A DNA stretch of 64,000 nt from Pseudomonadota bacterium (GTDB lineage: Bacteria; Pseudomonadota; Gammaproteobacteria; CALCKW01). The stretch is from contig JBCCUP010000009.1 of assembly GCA_039196715.1 (NCBI GenBank), forward strand, positions 21,071 through 85,070, written 5' to 3'. Of the stretch, positions 1-8,362 are shown piece after piece. Positions within the stretch are counted from its first letter, which is position 1. Every line of letters starts with the position of its first letter. Both the position numbers and the translations under genes were made by a program. The notes below the pieces were generated by a model that was not told the DNA's origin, ran no database searches, and was given only the letters and a program-made list of their open reading frames with translations.

Positions 1-396
1 GCACGTCCTGCCCAGAGCATCGAGCGCCTCATAATGCAACGCCGTATCACTGCCTGATTGCAGTGCCACGCCTCCGGCCAGTGCGACGTTGGCGAAAACG
101 TACACGCTCCAGGGGCCACCCACCATGAACAACACCGCCGAAAGCGCGGTAGACGCCGCGGCACACATCAAGGTCGTGCGCCGACCCAATCGATCCGACA
201 GGTACCCGGAGGGGACTTCGAGCGTGACCACAGCGACGTAGTAGATGCCCGAGAGCAGCATCGCCTGCTCGAGTGACCAGTGTGAGGTGAGGTAGAGAAA
301 AAAGACGGGAATCCAGGGCATGAAGCCACTTGTCGCCCTCAACGCAGGGTACAGACGTACCGTGTCCACCAACGTGGGTCTCTGCGGGTGTTCCAC
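1..396 (-). CDS. MFS transporter, N-terminal part (runs off the left edge)
   Basis: The visible 132 codons encode the beginning of a major facilitator superfamily transporter of unknown substrate in the inner membrane. The first helix contains FMPWIPVFFLYL. It is followed by a second helix and the MFS loop motif GYLSDRLGRR (GxxxDRxGRR), which family knowledge places between TM2 and TM3. Further hydrophobic segments follow to the edge. The GTG at 394-396 is the most likely start; a GTG at 367-369 is possible. The gene begins 15 bp after the stop of the YlqF gene on the same strand and in the same frame, so the two are probably co-transcribed. The rest lies outside the window, so substrate class cannot be inferred. 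Confidence 0.8.
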   Translation of the reverse strand, partial: MEHPQRPTLVDTVRLYPALRATSGFMPWIPVFFLYLTSHWSLEQAMLLSGIYYVAVVTLEVPSGYLSDRLGRRTTLMCAAASTALSAVLFMVGGPWSVYVFANVALAGGVALQSGSDTALHYEALDALGRTC

Positions 397-411
397 TGGC
401 GAGGGATCCGA

Positions 412-1332
412 CTACTTGGGTCTCTTTGGTTTGCGACGCGCCAGCCTTGCCTGACGTTTGGCCTCGCGCTCGGCGTTGCGTTCGGCGGTCTCCTCGCGTT
501 CGCGCGCCAACATCTCGGGCGTTTCGAGGGTGAGCTGTCCGAGGGCGCCGCTGCGCAGGTCGGCCAGCACCACGCTGGCGGCCCGCTCGAGGTGCACGCC
601 GCCGCCCCGCACCAGGCAGCCCCGTTTGGCGCCGACGGCTTCGAGCGTCTCCACGGGCGGCGTCGCAGCGGGGTTCAGGCCGTACCGTTCGGCCAATCGC
701 CCGGGGTAGAGGGCGTGCAGGGCCTCGATGGCGAAGAGCGCCACCTCGGTGTGGTCGATCGCGGTGTTCTTGATCGCCCCGGTCGCCGCCAGGCGGTAGC
801 CGCTGGCGTGGTTGTCAATGTTGCCCCAGAGCAGACCGGGCGTGTCGAGCAGGCTGAGGCCCGCATTCAGCGTCACGCGTTGCTGCCGTTGTGTCACGGC
901 GGGTTCGTCGCCGGTGCGGGCGATCCGGCGGCCGGCGAGGTGGTTGATCAGCGTGGATTTACCCACGTTGGGAATGCCCACCATCGCGATCGTGACCGGT
1001 ACATCGCGACGCCGCTCGCCGAGCAGGGCGCGCACCCGCTCAGGCAGGGTATCGGCGTTGCGCCGTGTGTCGAGGCCGAGCAGCAGTACCGATTCGCCTC
1101 GGTCTTCGCACGCCTGTTGCCACACCGCCGTCATGGCCGGGTCGGCGAGGTCGGTCTTGGTGAACACCACCAAAACGGGTTTCTCACCGCGCAGATCGGC
1201 CAGGCTCGGGTTGCTGCTGCTCGCCGGGATTCGGGCGTCGCGCAGTTCGATCAGCACATCGATCCTCGGCAGCACCTCGGCGAGCTGCTTGCGCGCCTTG
1301 TGCATGTGGCCCGGGTACCACTGAATGGCCAT
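412..1332 (-). CDS. ylqF: Ribosome biogenesis GTPase YlqF/RbgA
   Basis: 306 aa, the normal length for YlqF/RbgA, a circularly permuted GTPase that acts in late maturation of the 50S ribosomal subunit. The start MAIQWYPGHMHKA is the family hallmark. The G motifs occur in permuted order: G4 (TKTD, about residue 58), then the P-loop GIPNVGKST (about 118), then G3 DTPG (about 162). The C-terminal 40 residues are very rich in Arg, Lys and Glu, fitting rRNA contact. The ATG start lies 3 bp after the upstream membrane-protein gene, and an MFS transporter follows after 15 bp, giving a probable three-gene operon. Function is assigned from family membership and is secure. Confidence 0.95.
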   Translation of the reverse strand: MAIQWYPGHMHKARKQLAEVLPRIDVLIELRDARIPASSSNPSLADLRGEKPVLVVFTKTDLADPAMTAVWQQACEDRGESVLLLGLDTRRNADTLPERVRALLGERRRDVPVTIAMVGIPNVGKSTLINHLAGRRIARTGDEPAVTQRQQRVTLNAGLSLLDTPGLLWGNIDNHASGYRLAATGAIKNTAIDHTEVALFAIEALHALYPGRLAERYGLNPAATPPVETLEAVGAKRGCLVRGGGVHLERAASVVLADLRSGALGQLTLETPEMLAREREETAERNAEREAKRQARLARRKPKRPK

Positions 1333-1335
1333 CTG

Positions 1336-1881
1336 TCAGTCCACTTTGTCCGATTCGAGGAGGGTGCCCTCGACGACCACCGGGGCGGCCTTCTCGGCAA
1401 CCGACGCTTCGCGCTGCAATCGCTCGTGGCGTCGCCGCAACAGGTAGCCCGCCACGCCACCCCCGGCCGTGCCGAGTGCGATCCAACCGAGGGTGAACAA
1501 CTGCGCCAGCATCATCAGCCCGCCGAGAGCCACCGCGGCGGCGGCGAGGCTGCCGGCGCGGAAATTGGCGCGAGCGGTCTGTGCGGCTGCCTCGCGACTG
1601 ATGCGGCGCTGCGTCTCGGCGACCAGGTTGTGTTTTTCCTTCTCCGCTGCGTTGCGGATCTTCTCGCGTTCGAGCGAGAACTCGTCCTTGAGCTTGCCGA
1701 CGTGGTCGCGGTGCCGGAGATCCGACGCGAGTGACAACCAGGACGCGTGCACCAGCGCAATGATCACCAAACCGATCGCCACCAGCCACCAGACGTTCTC
1801 CGCGGGCGACAGAAACGCGCCGATGGTTGCGGCGAGCGCGAGGCTTTGGACGAGCACCGAGCTGATGAAGAAGCGAATCAC
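1336..1881 (-). CDS. Membrane protein with central coiled coil, function unknown
   Basis: 181 aa from a GTG start. Two hydrophobic segments lie at the N terminus (about residues 2-25 and 30-50). A charged, heptad-like segment (about 60-105, with repeated Glu/Lys/Arg) follows, then two more hydrophobic segments (about 109-145), and a basic tail beginning RRRHERLQRE. The likely arrangement is an inner-membrane protein with a cytoplasmic coiled coil between two helical hairpins. I do not recognise a named family. It is the first gene of a probable operon with ylqF (3 bp gap), but that gives no specific hint of function. Confidence 0.7.
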   Translation of the reverse strand: MIRFFISSVLVQSLALAATIGAFLSPAENVWWLVAIGLVIIALVHASWLSLASDLRHRDHVGKLKDEFSLEREKIRNAAEKEKHNLVAETQRRISREAAAQTARANFRAGSLAAAAVALGGLMMLAQLFTLGWIALGTAGGGVAGYLLRRRHERLQREASVAEKAAPVVVEGTLLESDKVD

Positions 1882-1987
1882 GTGCGCACGCAGATGCGGG
1901 GGACACCGGTATTATGGCGTATTGGCTCGGCCCGGAGGGGGCTCAAGGACCTCCTGGGCGTGCGCCTGACCCGGTTGGAGGCGTGGC

Positions 1988-2632
1988 ATGAAGGTGGAGT
2001 TCTGGTTCGATTTCGGCAGCACCTATTCCTACCCGGCGGCACTGCGTGTCGAGTCGCTCGCGGCGGCGGCGGGTGTGCCCGTGCTGTGGCGCCCGTTTGT
2101 GCTCGGTGCCGTGTTCAAGCGACAGGGTCTGGCGACGTCGCCGTACAAGCAACACGCGGAAATGGAGCGCTACATGTGGCGGGACGTTGCGCGTGTCTGC
2201 AGCGACCTTGGCGTGCCGTTCAATCGGCCCCGCCGGTTCCCGCAGAACGGCTTGCTCGGCGCGCGTGTCGTGGCGCGGTGCGCCGAGGCGCCGTGGGTGT
2301 CGGCGTTTGTGCGTGAGCTCTTCGCCGCCAACTTCGAGCACGATCTCGATATCGCCTTGCCGGACACCGTGGCGCACTGCCTGCGCTGTGTGGGCGCAGA
2401 TGCTGCTGACGTGATCGACAGTGCCACCACCGAGCAGGCGAAGTTGGCCTTGCGCGTGCAGACGGATGCGGCGATGGCGCTCGGTGTCTTCGGGGCACCA
2501 ACGTTGCGCGTCGGAGACGAACTCTTCTGGGGCAACGACCGTCTCGAACAGGCGCTGCGTTGGGCGGTCGACGTGCGGACCGGAGGCAACGGGCCAGGCC
2601 GAGATGGTGAGGACCCTCAACCGCGAGGCTGA
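1988..2632 (+). CDS. DsbA-like 2-hydroxychromene-2-carboxylate isomerase family protein
   Basis: 214 aa. The start MKVEFWFDFGSTYSYPA is typical of the HCCA isomerase / kappa-class GST branch of the thioredoxin fold. These proteins have a serine-containing FGSxYSY loop instead of the DsbA CxxC. The C-terminal part (VFGAPTLRVGDELFWGNDRL) carries the conserved cis-Pro region and the FWGxDRL motif of the family. Characterised members use glutathione to isomerise a naphthalene catabolite. No aromatic-catabolism genes are nearby, so the substrate here is unknown. The start ATG is followed without interruption by the conserved N terminus. It is divergent from the membrane protein at 1881, with about 105 bp between them. 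Confidence 0.85.
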   Translation: MKVEFWFDFGSTYSYPAALRVESLAAAAGVPVLWRPFVLGAVFKRQGLATSPYKQHAEMERYMWRDVARVCSDLGVPFNRPRRFPQNGLLGARVVARCAEAPWVSAFVRELFAANFEHDLDIALPDTVAHCLRCVGADAADVIDSATTEQAKLALRVQTDAAMALGVFGAPTLRVGDELFWGNDRLEQALRWAVDVRTGGNGPGRDGEDPQPRG

Positions 2633-2721
2633 CGCGGCCGCGTGCTGGTGTGGATTGAAGGCGGCAACAGCGATCGCGTAGGATGGCGTCGGCGCCTTCC
2701 AACCCACCGCCGGAGTGTCCC

Positions 2722-3888
2722 GTGATCCCCTCGGATGTGCTTGATGCGATGCGCACGTGGCGTCGCCACCTGCATCAACACCCGGAATTCGGCTTCGAGG
2801 AAGTCGGCACTGCGCAGTTCGTGGTCGACCGGCTGCGTGAGTTCGGCTTCACCGACATCGAAACCGGTGTGGGCGGCACCGGGGTGGTGGCGTCCTTGCG
2901 CCGCGGGCAGAGCGACAGGGTGATTGCCTTGCGCGCTGACATGGATTGCCTGCGCATCAGCGAAACCACCAACCTGCCGTACGCCTCGACCCACCCTGGC
3001 TTGATGCACGCCTGCGGACACGACGGTCACACAGCCACCCTGCTCGGGGCGGCGGCCACGCTGGCGTCCTCCGAGCTTTTCGATGGCACCGTGCGGTTTG
3101 TCTTTCAGCCCGCCGAGGAGTGGGGGCAGGGTATGAAGGCGATGATCCGTGACGGCCTTGGAACGCGCCTGCATTTCGATGAGGTGTACGGCTTGCATAA
3201 CAAGCCTGGCCTGCCTGTGGGCCACTTCGAAATCCGGCCTGGTGCCTACATGGGTGCCGAGGACGGGTTTCGGATTCACGTGAGCGGCGAGGGCGGACAC
3301 GCCTCGCGTCCTCACGATTGCCAGGACGCGATCGTCTGTGCCTGCGCTATCGTCGGCGAGCTGCAAACCGTGGTCTCCCGCACCCTCGACCCCGCCCAAT
3401 TGGCGGTGGTATCCGTCACGGCGATCCACGGGGAGAACGTCAAGAACGCGATCTCCGGTGACGCGGTGATCGAGGGCGATTGCCGGCATTTCGATGACGC
3501 CGTGAGTCGACAGATCGAGGCGTCGATGCGCCGTATTGCAAGCGGTGTCGCGGCGGCGCACGGTTGCCGTGTCGAGGTGTCCTACGAGCGCGTGTTCGTG
3601 CCCTTGGTGAATGATCCCGTTGCAACCGAACACGGGCTCGACGCTGCTCGTGCGGTGTTTGGGGCCGACCGTGTCAGTGACGAAGCACCCCGGATGGGGG
3701 CGTCGGAGGATTTTGCCCAAGCGCTTGCTCTGGCGCCCGGCGCCTTCGGCAACATTGGCAACGGCGACAGCGCACCGCTGCACAACCCGGGGTACAACTT
3801 CAACGACGACGCTCTCGAACCCGGCGCCCGTTGGTTCGTCGACCTCGTGCACAGGCGGCTTCCGGTGGCGTCGGGCGCAACGCCGTGA
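2722..3888 (+). CDS. M20 family amidohydrolase (hippurate hydrolase / aminoacylase-like)
   Basis: 388 aa from the GTG at 2722, which has a GGAG Shine-Dalgarno six bases upstream; an in-frame ATG at 2683 would add 13 residues that do not look conserved. The protein begins with an RRHLHQHPEFGFEE segment characteristic of M20D peptidases. It has the metal-site motifs ALRADMDCLRI and HACGHDGHTA, the FVFQPAEEWGQG glutamate motif, and a late GASEDFAQ segment. Members hydrolyse N-acyl amino acids or similar amides with two metal ions in the cytoplasm. The substrate is not deducible. A VOC protein gene follows 34 bp downstream on the same strand. Confidence 0.9.
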   Translation: MIPSDVLDAMRTWRRHLHQHPEFGFEEVGTAQFVVDRLREFGFTDIETGVGGTGVVASLRRGQSDRVIALRADMDCLRISETTNLPYASTHPGLMHACGHDGHTATLLGAAATLASSELFDGTVRFVFQPAEEWGQGMKAMIRDGLGTRLHFDEVYGLHNKPGLPVGHFEIRPGAYMGAEDGFRIHVSGEGGHASRPHDCQDAIVCACAIVGELQTVVSRTLDPAQLAVVSVTAIHGENVKNAISGDAVIEGDCRHFDDAVSRQIEASMRRIASGVAAAHGCRVEVSYERVFVPLVNDPVATEHGLDAARAVFGADRVSDEAPRMGASEDFAQALALAPGAFGNIGNGDSAPLHNPGYNFNDDALEPGARWFVDLVHRRLPVASGATP

Positions 3889-3922
3889 CGACACAGAAGC
3901 CCCACCCGCGCGGCTGAAGGCC

Positions 3923-4312
3923 ATGGTTCATCTTGACGGCGTACACCACGCGGCGATCATCTGCTCGAACTACGCGCGCACCAAGGCGTTTTATGTCGAG
4001 ACACTCGGGTTGTCAGTGGTCGCCGAGCACTATCGGGCGGATCGGCAATCTCACAAACTCGACCTGGCGCTGCCGGACGGCAGCCAGCTCGAGGTGTTCT
4101 CGTTCCCGGACCCACCACCGCGAGCGAGCGGGCCCGAGGCCTGCGGCTTGCGCCACCTCGCCTTCGTGGTCGATTCGGTGGCGAGCGTGGCCGACAGTCT
4201 CACGGCGCGCGGCGTCGAGGTCGAACCGATTCGGATCGACGAATTCACCGGCAAGGCTTTCACGTTCTTCACCGACCCCGACGGCTTGCCACTCGAACTC
4301 TACGAGCGCTGA
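3923..4312 (+). CDS. VOC (glyoxalase I-like) metalloprotein
   Basis: 129 aa, single vicinal-oxygen-chelate domain of the YaeR/GloA2 type. The four expected metal ligands are visible: His in GVHHAAI near the start, Glu in QLEVFSF, His in LRHLAFVV and Glu in PLELYER at the end. Members of the fold carry out glyoxalase, dioxygenase or antibiotic-binding functions, and sequence alone does not choose among them. It follows the M20 amidohydrolase gene closely and probably shares its transcript. Its last 13 bases overlap the end of the convergent membrane glycosyltransferase gene. Confidence 0.85.
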   Translation: MVHLDGVHHAAIICSNYARTKAFYVETLGLSVVAEHYRADRQSHKLDLALPDGSQLEVFSFPDPPPRASGPEACGLRHLAFVVDSVASVADSLTARGVEVEPIRIDEFTGKAFTFFTDPDGLPLELYER

Positions 4313-5844
4313 CACCCGGGTGGCGTGATCCGCAACAGCCCGCCCGGGACTGCCTGTGCGCGCTCGGCCCACGCGATGACGCTGGCGTCGACGCGTGCCG
4401 TATCGAGCGGGCGAACGGGCGCGTTGATGACCAGCGGTGTGTTGCAGTCCAGCGCGAGGCGGTCGATGAAGTCTGACCAGGATTCCTTTTGTGCCGCATA
4501 AGGCAGGGTGTAGGGCCTGCGGTTGTGCAGGTGCGGAAACAGGTAGTTCAGGTGCACCGGGCCGAACACGACGATGCTGCCGTCGGGCAAATCATCAAAA
4601 CGGGCTCTCACCGCGGCAACCGTGTCGGCGTACTGTGGTGTGTGCCAGTGACGCAGCACGCCGCGCGGTGTGGTCAAGACGAACGAGAGCACCAACACGG
4701 CCGACACGGTCCACACGACAACAGCCCGGGGTCGGCCCTCTGCCCGGTCACGGAACGTCACGCACAGGGCCGTGAACACCAAAACCGTGGCCGGCGTAAA
4801 AAACCGGAACCCGATGTTGTCGAAGTGCGTGATAGAACGGAGTACCAGGATGGCGGTCGCGTACACGCCCGCGGTCGCGATCAGCACACCAGCCAGGCCG
4901 GCCGATCGGCTGTCGAGTGTACGGGTATGCCGCCGTCGGTACGCAACCGCCACCAGTGTCACGACGATCACCGTCATGGCGGCGCCGAGTACCGCGTTTC
5001 GGGGTGAGGAATAGAGGGCGAAGGGGACGGCCTCGACGAGGACCGCCAGGCTGAACATCGCAGCGAGCGCGGCGGGACTTTCCGGTGCGGCAATGCGTTC
5101 TATGCCGGTAAGGTGTCCGGTTTCGCGCACGTTGTTGAGCAGATACGCCACCGAGAACACGGCGCTGGCTGCGGTCGCCGTTAGAAGACGAAACGCGTCC
5201 CGGCGACGCGATTTCTGGACCAGAAGCAGCAGGGCCGCCAGGCCCATGATCCCGAGCGAGACCGCGCCGACATACCGCAGCAGAAAAAGCGATACTGCGA
5301 GGAGCGCAAGCACGAGACACCGTGCCGGCTTGGTGTCCGTCAACGCGTCGTGGAGCGTCAAGGTGAAGTGGAGGAACAGCAACGCAAACAGCAGGTCGCT
5401 GCTCGAGTAGCTCGCGAGTGTGATCAGGCTCGCGAACAGGAAGACAGAGGCCACGTGGTGCGCGTCGTCAAACCGCCGTCGCAACGCGAGCAGGCTCAGG
5501 CCGATGGCGACGAGGTTGAGCGCCTTGGAGGCCCAGAAGACCCCGAGGCCCGACACGGCGCTGGCCAGGTAGACTGCGGTCGGGTAGCCCACGGGCCAGG
5601 TGGCGAACAGCACATCGGCGTGTCCAGCTTGCCCGGTGGCGTCGTAGACCGGTGCACGGTAGCCACGCCCGTCGAGCAGCTGTTGCGCCAGGCGCAGGTA
5701 GTTCGCGTGGTCACGCGACACCTGCCCGTCTGGGTCGAATGTCGACAGCAGCAGGACCGACGTCACCACGGCGAGAAAGGTCAGCAGCATCCAGAGGTCC
5801 CGTCGGACAGCGGCGTTGTGTATGACAGGCGATGCGGGGGTCAT
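4300..5844 (-). CDS. Polytopic GT-C-type glycosyltransferase-like membrane protein
   Basis: 514 aa with about ten or more hydrophobic segments. The first periplasmic loop after TM1 is long and acidic (STFDPDGQVSRDHANYLRLA), the place where GT-C enzymes such as ArnT and Pmt carry their catalytic acidic residues. The C-terminal about 130 residues form a soluble domain (VRARFDDLPDGSIVVFGPVH). It is the last of five co-directional genes and starts 15 bp after the DprE2-like gene. That context suggests it moves a sugar, perhaps D-arabinofuranose, from a polyprenyl phosphate to an unknown periplasmic acceptor. This is inference: no acceptor gene is visible. The 3' end overlaps the VOC gene tail to tail by 13 bp. 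Confidence 0.75.
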   Translation of the reverse strand: MTPASPVIHNAAVRRDLWMLLTFLAVVTSVLLLSTFDPDGQVSRDHANYLRLAQQLLDGRGYRAPVYDATGQAGHADVLFATWPVGYPTAVYLASAVSGLGVFWASKALNLVAIGLSLLALRRRFDDAHHVASVFLFASLITLASYSSSDLLFALLFLHFTLTLHDALTDTKPARCLVLALLAVSLFLLRYVGAVSLGIMGLAALLLLVQKSRRRDAFRLLTATAASAVFSVAYLLNNVRETGHLTGIERIAAPESPAALAAMFSLAVLVEAVPFALYSSPRNAVLGAAMTVIVVTLVAVAYRRRHTRTLDSRSAGLAGVLIATAGVYATAILVLRSITHFDNIGFRFFTPATVLVFTALCVTFRDRAEGRPRAVVVWTVSAVLVLSFVLTTPRGVLRHWHTPQYADTVAAVRARFDDLPDGSIVVFGPVHLNYLFPHLHNRRPYTLPYAAQKESWSDFIDRLALDCNTPLVINAPVRPLDTARVDASVIAWAERAQAVPGGLLRITPPGCQRS

Positions 5845-5859
5845 CGGACAGCGGCCGTA

Positions 5860-6597
5860 TCAGAGCGACAAGCGCTTGAACACCGGTTCGGGAATAGCGC
5901 GAATCACCAGCATGATCAGCCGCCACACGGGCAGGGTGTAGAGCGTGTTGCGTTGCTTCGTGACCCCCGTGTAGACCGCTTCGGCCACCTGCGAAGCGTG
6001 GGCAGTGAGCGCTGCGGGCAGGTCGAGGTGCGCGGTCATACGGGTGGCGACGAAGCCAGGCAACACCGTCATCACGTGCACACCGTGCGCGTGCAAGCGG
6101 TTCCGCAGGCCCGACAGATAGGCGGTGAAACCCGCCTTGGCCGAGCCGTAGATGTAATTCGAGGCGCGCCCGCGCAACCCCGCAACCGAACTCACACCGA
6201 CCAGCGTGCCGGTGCCCCGCTCGGCGAAACGGGACCCGAGCGCTTCCATCAGACGTGCTGGCCCTTCGAAGTTGCTGCGCAGGACGGCTGTGGCAAGGTG
6301 TGGATCACGCTCGCTTGAGGCCTGCTCGGGCATGAAGCCGATCACGCAGACGGCGACATCCGGCAGTGTGGTCAGCCCCTCGAGCAGCTGCACTGGCGCC
6401 TCCGGGTTCGTGGCATCACAGTCGAGTAGGGTGGCCTCGGTGTTGTGGCGAATGGCGAGGTCGGCCGCCGCGGCCTCGAGGCGGGCGGATTTCCGCGCGG
6501 CGAGGGTGATCGAATACCCGCGGCTGGCAAAGGCGTGTGCAATGGCCTGGCCCATGTCCGAGGCGCCCCCCAGGATCAAGACGTTTGGTGTGCTCAC
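5860..6597 (-). CDS. DprE2-like SDR, decaprenylphospho-2-keto-ribose reductase family
   Basis: 245 aa short-chain dehydrogenase. The nucleotide-binding motif is GGASDMGQAIA near residue 10, the catalytic Ser lies in VGVSSVAG and the YxxxK motif is YGSAK. The C terminus ends with a hydrophobic/basic stretch (VWRLIMLVIRAIPEPVFKRLSL) like that of mycobacterial DprE2, consistent with membrane association. The start is the GTG at 6597, in a GTGA overlap with the stop of the DprE1-like gene. In mycobacteria DprE1 and DprE2 together epimerise decaprenyl-phospho-ribose to decaprenyl-phospho-arabinose via the 2-keto intermediate. The immediate pairing with a DprE1 homologue makes that role likely here. 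Confidence 0.87.
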   Translation of the reverse strand: MSTPNVLILGGASDMGQAIAHAFASRGYSITLAARKSARLEAAAADLAIRHNTEATLLDCDATNPEAPVQLLEGLTTLPDVAVCVIGFMPEQASSERDPHLATAVLRSNFEGPARLMEALGSRFAERGTGTLVGVSSVAGLRGRASNYIYGSAKAGFTAYLSGLRNRLHAHGVHVMTVLPGFVATRMTAHLDLPAALTAHASQVAEAVYTGVTKQRNTLYTLPVWRLIMLVIRAIPEPVFKRLSL

Positions 6598-7937
6598 AAC
6601 GACAGTCTCTCCGATTGCAAGGATTGGAAATGCGCACCGCCACCGCTCGCCCGGCGTCGTGCCTTGAACGCGGCAACCCGCGGGTCCATTGCCTCGAGCT
6701 CCGGCGCAGTCAGCAGCGCGTCCTTGGCGAGGTATACACGGCCCTCGTGTTGCTGCGTGAGGCGATGCAACCGCGCCACCAAGGCGATCGTTTTCGGTGT
6801 GGCCGGAAAGTCGAGCGCGAGTGTGTACCCGGCCATCGGAAAGGCGATGCCCTCGGCTCGCCCGTGGCCCATGCGTTTCAACACCGCCAGGAAGGACGCC
6901 GCGCGGGACGCGGCGATGGTGTGCAGCAGTTCGGCCATCCCGCGCTCGGCCATGTGCAAGGGCAGAACGGCCTGAAACTGCACGAATCCCTGTTTGCCGT
7001 ACAGGCGGTTCCATCCGCGCACCGCGTCTAGGGGGTAGAAGTACGCATCCCACCCGGCCAGCCGTGGCGCGGTGTCGCGTTTGCCGCGGTGGAAGTACAG
7101 GTGATTGAACGCTGCGATGGAGAGTGGGTTGAGCAGAGAGACCGGCGGTGTCACGGGAACGTGCAAGCGCCAACGCGGTGACAGGGCGTAGCGGTCCCGC
7201 TGTTGCGCCGGTGACAGCGCCGACAGCGGCGCATGCTCCCCAAAGTACACCAGCGAGCGGCCAAGGGCGTTGCCGGAGCGCACGCAATCGATCCACGCCA
7301 CGGAATAGGGTGCAGAGGCGTTGGACTCGAAGGCATCGAATGCGGCCCGGAAGTGTGGTGCGACCACGGTGCGTGTGCGTATCCAACCTGTCTCGACGGC
7401 TCGCAGCGCGACGCTGGCCCGCAGGATGATACCCGTGAGGCCCATGCCACCGACCGTGTCGTGGAAGAGCGTGCTGTTCTCGTGGTGCGAGCAACGCACC
7501 GTTTCGCCGGTGGGCAGCAGGAGGTCCAACCAGTGCACACAGTCGACCATGCTGCCGTCGACGTGGTGGTTCTTGCCGTGCACGTCGGCGGCCAGCATGC
7601 CGCCGAGCGTCACGTGTTTGGTCCCCGGCGTGACCCTCGGGAACCACCCGCGCGGTAGACAGGTCGCGATAATATCTGCAAGACTGACCCCAGCCTCTGC
7701 GACCAGCTCGCCGGTGTGGACATCGAAGGCGATGAATTTGTTCAACCCCGCCGTCAGCAGCGTCTGCTCGGCCGACACGGCGCTGTCACCGTAGGACCGT
7801 CCCAGACCGCGTGCGATCAAGGGTCCGGAGGCGAGCCGGGACGCCGCCTCCGCGGCGGAGGCGCACCGCTGCAGCGTGGTCTTTGCGCCGCCAAACCGCC
7901 CCCAACCTTGCAGCTTTGCATCGGCTGGCCGGCTCAT
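6594..7937 (-). CDS. DprE1-like FAD-dependent decaprenylphospho-ribose 2-oxidase
   Basis: 447 aa, vanillyl-alcohol-oxidase-type flavoprotein. The FAD-binding segment RGLGRSYGDSA (residues 43-53), the DprE1 hallmark HGKNHHVDGS (120-129), YGKQGFVQFQ (about 313) and a lysine in YLAKD (about 402) all match DprE1. At the position of the benzothiazinone-target cysteine of M. tuberculosis (WNICVDFP), this protein has YTLALDFP, with Ala374. The reaction expected from homology is oxidation of the 2'-hydroxyl of polyprenyl-phospho-ribose. The start ATG at 7937 overlaps the gtrA stop (ATGA) and its stop overlaps the DprE2-like start. Confidence 0.92.
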   Translation of the reverse strand: MSRPADAKLQGWGRFGGAKTTLQRCASAAEAASRLASGPLIARGLGRSYGDSAVSAEQTLLTAGLNKFIAFDVHTGELVAEAGVSLADIIATCLPRGWFPRVTPGTKHVTLGGMLAADVHGKNHHVDGSMVDCVHWLDLLLPTGETVRCSHHENSTLFHDTVGGMGLTGIILRASVALRAVETGWIRTRTVVAPHFRAAFDAFESNASAPYSVAWIDCVRSGNALGRSLVYFGEHAPLSALSPAQQRDRYALSPRWRLHVPVTPPVSLLNPLSIAAFNHLYFHRGKRDTAPRLAGWDAYFYPLDAVRGWNRLYGKQGFVQFQAVLPLHMAERGMAELLHTIAASRAASFLAVLKRMGHGRAEGIAFPMAGYTLALDFPATPKTIALVARLHRLTQQHEGRVYLAKDALLTAPELEAMDPRVAAFKARRRASGGGAHFQSLQSERLSL

Positions 7938-8362
7938 GTCAACGGCCCGGAGAACACCCAGCGTTTGTCGAGCTGGTACTTGACCACGTAGCCGATCGAC
8001 AAACCGATGATGGCGCCGAGCTCGCGCATGGCGTGGTCGTGTGTGCCAAACCAGAAAACCGATTCCGTAGCCCAGAAGATCAGGGTGGTGAAGACACCGG
8101 TCAGCGAGTACAACGAAAAGCGGCCCGCATGGTGTTGCGGTGTGCGCTCGACCACCTGGAACACCCACCGCGCGTCGAGCGCGTACTTGATCAGGAGGCC
8201 CGTGGCCGTGCCGACGACCAGCGCAGTCGTGAACCACGCGGGCGTGGTGTCCACCGCGAGCACCGCGTTTTGGGCCAACAGGTTGCAGGCAGAGGCGAGT
8301 GCGGCAAACACGGTGTAGCGCACCAGTATCTGGGTCTTGCTCAGCGGCTTACTGGGTTGCAT
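7934..8362 (-). CDS. GtrA family membrane protein, putative polyprenyl-phospho-sugar flippase
   Basis: 142 aa with four hydrophobic segments, the GtrA fold. The family marker FxxxxxxxWVF appears twice in related form: ALDARWVFQ in the middle and YQLDKRWVFSG at the C terminus. GtrA proteins assist translocation of polyprenyl-linked sugars across the inner membrane; Rv3789 next to DprE1/DprE2 in mycobacteria belongs to this family. The ATG at 8362 is used because the two upstream codons would require a TTG start. The gene overlaps the HAD-UbiA gene by 14 bp and the DprE1-like gene by 4 bp, so co-translation is likely. Confidence 0.88.
   Translation of the reverse strand: MQPSKPLSKTQILVRYTVFAALASACNLLAQNAVLAVDTTPAWFTTALVVGTATGLLIKYALDARWVFQVVERTPQHHAGRFSLYSLTGVFTTLIFWATESVFWFGTHDHAMRELGAIIGLSIGYVVKYQLDKRWVFSGPLT

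Noticed and set aside
2617..3924. 435-codon minus-strand frame opposite the M20 amidohydrolase
   Set aside because: It is the antisense shadow of a clear metal-dependent hydrolase, has His/Arg-rich composition typical of high-GC antisense frames and no domain.
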